DNA from: Gammaproteobacteria bacterium
GTDB lineage: Bacteria > Pseudomonadota > Gammaproteobacteria > Steroidobacterales > Steroidobacteraceae
NCBI GenBank assembly: GCA_030040525.1
Contig: JASHTN010000230.1
Span: 1-20,383 of the forward strand
Direction of reading: 5' to 3'
Length of the DNA stretch: 20,383 nucleotides
Below the pieces are notes generated by a model that saw only the letters and a program-made list of their open reading frames with translations, was not told the origin of the DNA and did not search any database. Below, piece after piece: positions 15,155 to 20,383 of the stretch. The position numbers and the translations under genes were made by a program. Numbering within the stretch: the first letter of the stretch is position 1; each line of letters starts with the position of its first letter.

Positions 15155-15892
15155 GTGAGCTGGACGTGGTTTCATCGGCTGGGATCTCCGCCCTACGTCT
15201 ACGGACTCGCGCGGCGCCTGACGCCGTGGTTCGCGTGGGGCGCGGGACTTCTGCTCCTCTGCGGGCTGTACGGCGGCCTGGTGCTGGCGCCCCCCGATTA
15301 CCGGCAGGGCAACGACTTCCGCATCATCTACGTGCATGCGCCGAGTGCGTGGATGTCGCTCATGGTGTATACGACCATGGCGGTCGCTGCTGCGGTCGGC
15401 CTGATCTGGCGCATGAAGGTGGCGCACGCCGTCGCGGCGAGCTGCGCGACGATCGGCGCGTCGTTCACGTTCGCGGCTCTCGTGACCGGCTCGCTCTGGG
15501 GCGTGCGCATGTGGGGCACGTGGTGGGAGTGGGATCCGCGGCTGACTTCGGAGCTGATCCTGTTGTTTCTCTATCTCGGCTATATGGGCTTGCGTGCAGC
15601 GATCGAGGACACCCAGCGCGCCGACCGCGCCAGCGGACTGCTGGCCGTGGTGGGGGTGGTGAACGTGCCCATCATTCACTACTCGGTGGTGTGGTGGAAC
15701 TCGCTGCACCAGGCGCCGTCGGTGATGCGCCTCGGCAAGCCGACCATGCCGCCGGCGATGCTGCTGCCGCTGCTCATCATGCTGGCGGGCTTCACGCTGC
15801 TGTTCGCGGCTCTGCTGCTCGTGCGGCTGCGCGGCGAGATCCTCAACCGCGAGCGCACGGCCGCCTGGATCCGCGAGGCGCTTGAGGCATGA
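15155..15892 (+). CDS. ccmC: Heme lyase / heme-binding membrane protein CcmC
   Basis: Attaches heme to CcmE on the periplasmic side of the membrane. The 245-residue product has six membrane helices, the tryptophan-rich WWD motif WGTWWEWDPRL (120-130), and two conserved histidines that ligate heme, His61 (YVHAPSAW) and His175 (IIHYSVVWWNS). Length matches the family. The start is GTG at 15155, seven bases after ccmB. The stop overlaps the ccmD ATG by four bases (ATGA). Confidence 0.96.
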   Translation: MSWTWFHRLGSPPYVYGLARRLTPWFAWGAGLLLLCGLYGGLVLAPPDYRQGNDFRIIYVHAPSAWMSLMVYTTMAVAAAVGLIWRMKVAHAVAASCATIGASFTFAALVTGSLWGVRMWGTWWEWDPRLTSELILLFLYLGYMGLRAAIEDTQRADRASGLLAVVGVVNVPIIHYSVVWWNSLHQAPSVMRLGKPTMPPAMLLPLLIMLAGFTLLFAALLLVRLRGEILNRERTAAWIREALEA

Positions 15893-16062
15893 GGCAGTTT
15901 CTCGACATGGGCGGTTACGCGGCCTACGTGTGGCCGGCGTACGCCGTGACGCTTGCGATCGTGGCACTGAACATCATCTGGGCGCGGCGCCTGCTCGCGC
16001 AGGCGCGCACGGCGGCACGGCGGCGTCTCGGCGGCGAGACCGGGCCGGGGGACGGTGCATGA
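15889..16062 (+). CDS. ccmD: Heme exporter small subunit CcmD
   Basis: Small single-span protein needed to release holo-CcmE from CcmABCD. The 57-residue product starts MRQFLDMGGYAAYVWPAY, which carries the typical CcmD GGYAxYVWxAY pattern. One membrane helix (about residues 18-32) and a basic cytoplasmic tail rich in Arg and Ala follow. It overlaps both neighbours by ATGA, as expected in this operon. Confidence 0.93.
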   Translation: MRQFLDMGGYAAYVWPAYAVTLAIVALNIIWARRLLAQARTAARRRLGGETGPGDGA

Positions 16063-16541
16063 CGCCCAGGCAGCGCCGCATGACCCTGGTTGCGGGCATC
16101 CTCGCGGGGGTGACTGTCGCCGGGGCGCTGGCGCTCAGCGCCTTCCGCCAGAACGTCACTTTCTTCTTCGATCCGAGCCAGGTGGCGAGCGGCAAGGTCC
16201 CGCCTGGCGAGCGCTTCCGACTCGGCGGCATGGTGACCGAGGGAAGTCTGCACCGCGTGCCGGGTAGCCTCGAGGTGCAGTTTGTCGTGACCGACTTCGC
16301 CCACGAGATACCCGTCGTCTACGCAGGTGTGCTGCCGGACCTCTTCCGCGAGGGCGCCGGCGTCGTCGCCCATGGGCGGCTGCGCGCGGACGGGACGTTC
16401 GTCGCCGACGAGGTGCTCGCGAAGCACGACGAGAAGTACATGCCGCCCGAGGTCGCGCGCTCACTCAAGCGCCGCAACGGCGAGTCGCGCGCTGCGCCGC
16501 TCCCCTCGGGCACCGCCGGCGTCAACCCGGCGGGAGGCTGA
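16059..16541 (+). CDS. ccmE: Periplasmic heme chaperone CcmE
   Basis: Binds heme covalently in the periplasm and passes it to CcmF/CcmH. The 160-residue product has an N-terminal membrane anchor (about 8-28), a beta-barrel domain, and the heme-attachment motif LAKHDEKYMPPE with His123 and Tyr127. A Pro/Ala/Gly-rich tail of about 25 residues follows. ATG at 16059 overlaps the ccmD stop. A second ATG seven codons later is possible but would shorten the basic N-terminus. ccmF begins after four bases. Confidence 0.96.
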   Translation: MTPRQRRMTLVAGILAGVTVAGALALSAFRQNVTFFFDPSQVASGKVPPGERFRLGGMVTEGSLHRVPGSLEVQFVVTDFAHEIPVVYAGVLPDLFREGAGVVAHGRLRADGTFVADEVLAKHDEKYMPPEVARSLKRRNGESRAAPLPSGTAGVNPAGG

Positions 16542-16545
16542 CGGC

Positions 16546-18510
16546 ATGCTGCCCGAGCTCGGCCACTTTGCGTTGATCCTCGCGCTGCTGCTCGCAGCGC
16601 TCCAGGCATTCTTTGGCATCGCGGGCCCGTGGCTCGGGCGCGAGCGCTGGATCGCGGCCGTGACTCCCGCGGTAGCCGGGCAGTTCGTGATGGTGGCGCT
16701 GGCGGCGGGCTGCCTGGTCGCGGCCTTCGTCGGCTACGATTTCTCCGTCGCCTACGTGGCGGACAACTCCAACTCGGCGTTGCCGCTGTTCTACCGCGTG
16801 ACGGCGCTGTGGGGTGCGCACGAGGGCTCGCTGCTGCTGTGGATCCTGCTGCTCGCCGCCTGGACGGTGGCGGTGGCGTTCGGTGCGGCGCGGTTGCCGC
16901 GGCACTTCGCCGCGCGTGTCCTCGGGGTGCTGGGCGTGGTCAGCTTCGGATTCCTGCTCTTCACGCTCGCCACCTCCAATCCGTTCCTGCGCCTCGACCC
17001 TCCGGCGGCGGACGGCGCGGATCTGAACCCGATCCTGCAGGACCCCGCGCTCGCGGTGCATCCGCCGATCCTCTACACGGGTTACGTCGGCTTCGCGGTG
17101 GCCTTTGCCTTTGCCTGTGCCGCCATGCTCGAGGGCCGGATGGATCAGAGCTGGGCGCGTTGGACACGCCCCTGGACCACGGTCGCCTGGGCGTTTCTCA
17201 CCTGCGGCATCGCCCTGGGCAGCTTCTGGGCGTACTACGAGCTCGGCTGGGGAGGCTTCTGGTTCTGGGACCCCGTGGAAAATGCGTCCTTCATGCCGTG
17301 GCTGGTCGGCACCGCGCTCGTGCACTCGCTCGCAGTCACCGACAAGCGCGGGCTCTTCAAGAGCTGGACGCTGCTGCTCGCGATCCTGGCGTTCTCCCTC
17401 AGCATGCTCGGCACCTTCCTGGTGCGCTCCGGGGTGCTGGTGTCGGTGCATTCCTTCGCCGCCGACCCGAAACGCGGCGTGTTCATCCTCGCATTTCTCA
17501 TCGTGCTCGTCGGCGGCGCCCTGACGCTGTACGCGTGGCGCGCCCCGCGGCTCAGATCGACGGCCGGCTTCGAGCTCGGCGCGCGCGAGTCCTTCCTGCT
17601 CTTCAACAACGTGCTGCTGGTCATCGCTGCCGCCACGGTGTTTGCCGGAACGCTTGCGCCGCTGATCTCGGATGCGCTCAGGCTCGGCACGCTCTCGGTC
17701 GGCGCGCCGTATTTCAACCCGACCTTCATGGTGTCGATGTTGCCGCTGCTCGCGCTGCTGTCGCTCGGGATTCACGCCGGGTGGAAGCGCGGTCGCCTCA
17801 AGGATAAGCAGCGCACGCTCCTGCGGACGCTGCTCGCGGCCGCGGTGCTCGGGTGTGCGGTCGCATTCGGCATCTTCGCCGGCGCCAGGGTGCTGACCCC
17901 CGTCGGCCTCACGCTCGGGATCTGGATCATCCTCGCCTCGCTGGTGGATCCGATCGACCGCTGGCGACGGCGCCTGTCGCTGCCGCGCGCCGTGCTCGGC
18001 ATGACGATCGCGCACGTCGGGCTGGGGCTCGCGGTCATTGCGCTCACCACGGTGCAGTCCTTCACCGTCGAGCGCGACGTGGCGCTGGCCGCGGGCGCGA
18101 GCGCCGAGGTCGGCGGCTACCAGTTCCGCTTCGAGGGTGTGCATCCGATCGAGGGTCCCAACTATGGCGGCGCCGGCGCCCGCGTCGCGGTGACGCGCGG
18201 CGGCGCGCCGGTGGCGATTCTCACGCCGGAGAAGCGCCAGTACTGGGTGCAGCGCCAGCTGACCAGCGTCACCTCGATCCGCATGAGCCGCGGCAACAAC
18301 CTGCTCGTGGCACTCGGCGACGACCTGGGCGGCGGCGGCCGCTGGAGCCTGCGCATCCAGATCCGGCCGCTGGTGAGTCTCATCTGGCTGGCGGCGTTCG
18401 TCATGGCGCTGGGGGGCGTGCTCGCGGCATCCGACCGGCGCTATCGCGCGCTGCGGGCGGCCGAAGCCGCCACTGCGCACGCAGCCGGGCCTGCGGTGCA
18501 GGGCTCATGA
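16546..18510 (+). CDS. ccmF: Cytochrome c heme lyase CcmF
   Basis: Core membrane subunit of the heme ligation complex that takes heme from holo-CcmE and joins it to the CxxCH motif of apocytochrome c. The 654-residue product has many membrane helices, the WWD motif WGGFWFWDPVEN (235-246), and conserved histidines including His172 (VHPPILYTGY) and His260 (ALVHSLAVTD). A large periplasmic segment before the last helix (about 525-610) is typical. Length agrees with the family (about 640-660). GGGAGG lies eight bases before the ATG. The stop overlaps ccmG by four bases. Confidence 0.97.
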   Translation: MLPELGHFALILALLLAALQAFFGIAGPWLGRERWIAAVTPAVAGQFVMVALAAGCLVAAFVGYDFSVAYVADNSNSALPLFYRVTALWGAHEGSLLLWILLLAAWTVAVAFGAARLPRHFAARVLGVLGVVSFGFLLFTLATSNPFLRLDPPAADGADLNPILQDPALAVHPPILYTGYVGFAVAFAFACAAMLEGRMDQSWARWTRPWTTVAWAFLTCGIALGSFWAYYELGWGGFWFWDPVENASFMPWLVGTALVHSLAVTDKRGLFKSWTLLLAILAFSLSMLGTFLVRSGVLVSVHSFAADPKRGVFILAFLIVLVGGALTLYAWRAPRLRSTAGFELGARESFLLFNNVLLVIAAATVFAGTLAPLISDALRLGTLSVGAPYFNPTFMVSMLPLLALLSLGIHAGWKRGRLKDKQRTLLRTLLAAAVLGCAVAFGIFAGARVLTPVGLTLGIWIILASLVDPIDRWRRRLSLPRAVLGMTIAHVGLGLAVIALTTVQSFTVERDVALAAGASAEVGGYQFRFEGVHPIEGPNYGGAGARVAVTRGGAPVAILTPEKRQYWVQRQLTSVTSIRMSRGNNLLVALGDDLGGGGRWSLRIQIRPLVSLIWLAAFVMALGGVLAASDRRYRALRAAEAATAHAAGPAVQGS

Positions 18511-19046
18511 GCCGCTTTCTGCTGCCTCTCGCAGTGTTCGCTCTGCTCGTGGCGGTGCTCGCCATGGGCATCCGGCACGCTCCGGAGAAGGGCGTGATCC
18601 CTTCGCCGCTGATCGGCAGGCCCGCACCGCAATTCGCCCTGCCGGATCTTGCGGATGCGGCGCATATCGTCGATTCGCACAGCCTCGCCGGGCACTGGTA
18701 CCTGTTCAACGTGTGGGGCACGTGGTGCGTCGAATGCCGCGCCGAGCACGACACGCTCCTCGAGGTGCGCAAGGCAGGCGTCGTGCCGCTCGTCGGTCTC
18801 GACTGGAAAGACAACGACAGCGACGCGCGCGAGTGGCTCGAGCAGCTCGGCGACCCTTACCAGGTCGTAGCGGTCGATCACAACGGCCGCGCCGCGATCG
18901 ACTGGGGTGTCTACGGCGCGCCGGAGACTTTCCTGGTGAACCCCCAGGGCATCGTGGTCTACAAGTACGTCGGCCCGCTCACCCACGACGTATGGACGCA
19001 CGACATCCTGCCGCTGGTGCCAGGCCACCCGGTGGCGGGCTCGTGA
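18507..19046 (+). CDS. ccmG: Thiol:disulfide interchange protein CcmG/DsbE
   Basis: Membrane-anchored thioredoxin-like reductant of apocytochrome c or CcmH thiols. The 179-residue product has an N-terminal anchor (about 4-21), active site WCVEC (Cys74, Cys77) in FNVWGTWCVECRAE, cis-proline region YGAPETF (Pro139), and the typical WKDNDSDAREWL stretch near 100-111. It overlaps ccmF and ccmH by four bases each (ATGA and GTGA). Confidence 0.96.
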   Translation: MSRFLLPLAVFALLVAVLAMGIRHAPEKGVIPSPLIGRPAPQFALPDLADAAHIVDSHSLAGHWYLFNVWGTWCVECRAEHDTLLEVRKAGVVPLVGLDWKDNDSDAREWLEQLGDPYQVVAVDHNGRAAIDWGVYGAPETFLVNPQGIVVYKYVGPLTHDVWTHDILPLVPGHPVAGS

Positions 19047-19489
19047 GGCGGCAGCTGACAGGCGCGCTGCTCGGCGTGCTGCTCGCTCTCGGCGGCGCCC
19101 GCACGGCGCACGCGGTCGATCCGACCCAGCTCCCCGATCCACGGCTGCAGGCGCGCTACCTCGCACTCACGCACGAGTTCCGCTGCATGCAGTGTCAGAA
19201 CGAGTCGCTCGCGGACTCCCCGGTCGAGCTGGCCGCAGACCTGCGCGCCGAAGTACGCGACATGCTGCTCGCCGGCAAGAGCGACGCTCAGATTCGCGCC
19301 TTCATGGTGGCGCGCTACGGAGATTTCATTCTGTTCCGGCCGCGCTTCAATGCACGCACCGCCTGGGTGTGGCTGGCTCCGGGCGTGCTGCTGCTGGCCG
19401 GCGCGCTGGTGTGTGTGCGGGTGCTGCGGCAGCGCGCCGCGCTGCTGCCGGCCGATACCGAGCCCGTGCAAGAGGACGCGCGGACCTGA
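19043..19489 (+). CDS. ccmH: Cytochrome c maturation thiol protein CcmH
   Basis: Reduces the heme-binding thiols of apocytochrome c and works with CcmF. The 148-residue product has a signal peptide ending near AHA (22-24), the redox motif RCMQCQNESLADS (Cys48, Cys51), a three-helix periplasmic domain, and one membrane helix (about 107-128). It is the short form, separate from CcmI, not the E. coli-type fusion. The start is GTG at 19043, overlapping the ccmG stop. The TGA shares one base with the ccmI ATG (TGATG). Confidence 0.95.
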   Translation: MRRQLTGALLGVLLALGGARTAHAVDPTQLPDPRLQARYLALTHEFRCMQCQNESLADSPVELAADLRAEVRDMLLAGKSDAQIRAFMVARYGDFILFRPRFNARTAWVWLAPGVLLLAGALVCVRVLRQRAALLPADTEPVQEDART

Positions 19490-20383
19490 TGCTCGGCTTC
19501 GTGCTGCTCGCAGCCGCGCTCACCCTGGCCGTCGTCGTCGCGATCGCCGTGCCGCTCCTCAGGCGCGGCCCGGCAGGAGCGGGCGAACCCGCCTCCTGGA
19601 GCGCACTCGGTGCAGCGGCTCTGCTGGTGGCGGGCTCGGCGGTGCTCTACGCGTGCTGGAGCAACTGGCCGTGGCATGCGCCGCCGCCGCCGGACTCGCC
19701 GCAAAGCATGGTGGCGCACCTCGCGCGGCAACTCGAGCAGGATCCGCAGAACCGCGCCGGGTGGCTGATGCTCGGCCGCTCCTACATCGTGCTCAGGGAG
19801 TACCCGCTGGCACTGCGGGCGTTCGAGCGCGCCGACCGCCTGAGCAGCGGCGGCGATCCGGAAGCGCTCATCGGCGAGGCCGAGGCACTCGCGATGAGCG
19901 ATCCGACGGAGCTCGACGGCCGCGCCGGCCGGCTGGTCGAGCGGGCGCTGGCGCTCAATCCCGATTCCGGCAAGGCGCTGTTGTTCGGTGCCGCGATCGC
20001 CGCCCGGCGCGGCGACCTGCCGCTCGCCCGGGCGCGCTTTGTGAAGCTCCTCGGAGAGAATCCGCCCGCGAATGTCCGGCCGTTCATCGAGCAGCAGATC
20101 GTGGTCCTCGATGAGGAGCTCGGGCGCCGCGCCGGCGGCGCTGGGGCCGCGGGCGGCGCCGCGGTCGCCGCCCGGCGCGGGGACCTGCCGCTCGCCCGAC
20201 AACGCTTCGCGAAGCTCCTGGATGAGAACCCGCCCGCGAACGTCCGGCCGTTCATCGAGCAGCAGATCGTGGTCCTCGATCGGGAGCTGGCCCGCCGCGC
20301 CGGGACTGCATCCGGCAGCGGCTCGGCCGTCCCGGCAGAGCGTGCATCGAGCGGCTCTGCCGGCACGTCGGTGCGCGTCCGTA
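19489..20383 (+). CDS. ccmI: Cytochrome c maturation TPR protein CcmI, 3' end cut by the window edge
   Basis: Chaperone that holds apocytochrome c for the CcmF/CcmH ligase. About 298 residues are visible. Two membrane helices (about 3-24 and 38-57) are joined by only about 13-15 residues, much shorter than the long cytoplasmic loop of many CcmI proteins. TPR-type helices follow (MVAHLARQLEQDPQNRAGWLMLGRSY and LALRAFERADRL). Residues about 167-216 are repeated at about 223-272 with 44 of 50 identities, see the repeat entry. A low-complexity Ser/Ala/Gly stretch follows at the edge. The ATG overlaps the ccmH stop by one base. Confidence 0.88.
   Translation, partial: MLGFVLLAAALTLAVVVAIAVPLLRRGPAGAGEPASWSALGAAALLVAGSAVLYACWSNWPWHAPPPPDSPQSMVAHLARQLEQDPQNRAGWLMLGRSYIVLREYPLALRAFERADRLSSGGDPEALIGEAEALAMSDPTELDGRAGRLVERALALNPDSGKALLFGAAIAARRGDLPLARARFVKLLGENPPANVRPFIEQQIVVLDEELGRRAGGAGAAGGAAVAARRGDLPLARQRFAKLLDENPPANVRPFIEQQIVVLDRELARRAGTASGSGSAVPAERASSGSAGTSVRVR
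19987..20304 (+). repeat. In-frame internal tandem duplication in ccmI
   Basis: Two copies of a 150-base block (19987-20136 and 20155-20304) lie 168 bases, that is 56 codons, apart. The encoded 50-residue units differ at six positions. A stretch of about 40 bases coding for VRPFIEQQIVVLD is identical in DNA between copies, apart from the variable bases on either side. The copies are joined by a six-residue Gly/Ala linker. This looks like a recent duplication. Confidence 0.9.

Noticed and set aside
16522..18480. A 652-codon open frame antisense to ccmF, and similar long antisense frames at 5461-6621, 8403-9395, 10292-11794 and 13653-15134
   Set aside because: These are shadow frames common in very GC-rich DNA. 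Their products are compositionally biased (Arg, His, Gln, Glu or Ser, Ala rich) and lie opposite well-recognised genes.
1..20383. CRISPR arrays, insertion sequences or rRNA
   Set aside because: No regularly spaced repeats, transposase frames, terminal inverted repeats or rRNA-like sequence were recognised.

Overview
The window is very GC-rich bacterial DNA with tightly packed, often overlapping genes. A contiguous ccmABCDEFGHI order, a YehZYXW-type betaine transporter, and soxBDA point to a high-GC proteobacterium, most likely gamma (possibly beta). The tRNA-Leu gene does not encode its CCA end. No mobile element, CRISPR array or rRNA was seen. No gene-free stretch exceeds about 240 bases; the longest are 11893-12133, 13580-13775, 12959-13123, 8307-8447 and 4463-4579.

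Region 1 (1-4462, minus strand): soxB-soxD-soxA, three subunits of heterotetrameric sarcosine oxidase. soxA runs off the left edge, so soxG may lie just outside. Region 2 (4580-8306, plus): divergent from soxB, a complete ABC importer in the order yehZ(osmF)-yehY-yehX-yehW, matching the E. coli glycine-betaine system in order and sizes. Region 3 (8307-9428): a cluster of small hairpins, then a membrane protein of the fatty-acid-desaturase family with three histidine boxes.

Region 4 (9480-11892, minus): a trimethylamine-methyltransferase (MttB) family protein followed by a PhnD-like substrate-binding protein that lacks a signal peptide and a transporter. Region 5 (12134-12958, plus): an Fe(II)/2-oxoglutarate dioxygenase of the phytanoyl-CoA family, divergent from mttB across an AT-richer spacer. 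Regions 1 to 5 together look like an accessory locus for import and stepwise demethylation of betaine-like N-methyl compounds, ending with sarcosine to glycine. The roles of the desaturase, dioxygenase and PhnD-like protein in it are inference.

Region 6 (13124-13579): a small unknown gene convergent with tRNA-Leu(UAA). Region 7 (13776 to the right edge, plus): cytochrome c maturation genes ccmA to ccmI in one translationally coupled operon (System I). CcmAB and CcmCD load and release heme on CcmE, CcmG and CcmH handle the apocytochrome thiols, and CcmF/CcmH/CcmI ligate heme. The visible part of ccmI carries a recent in-frame internal duplication.
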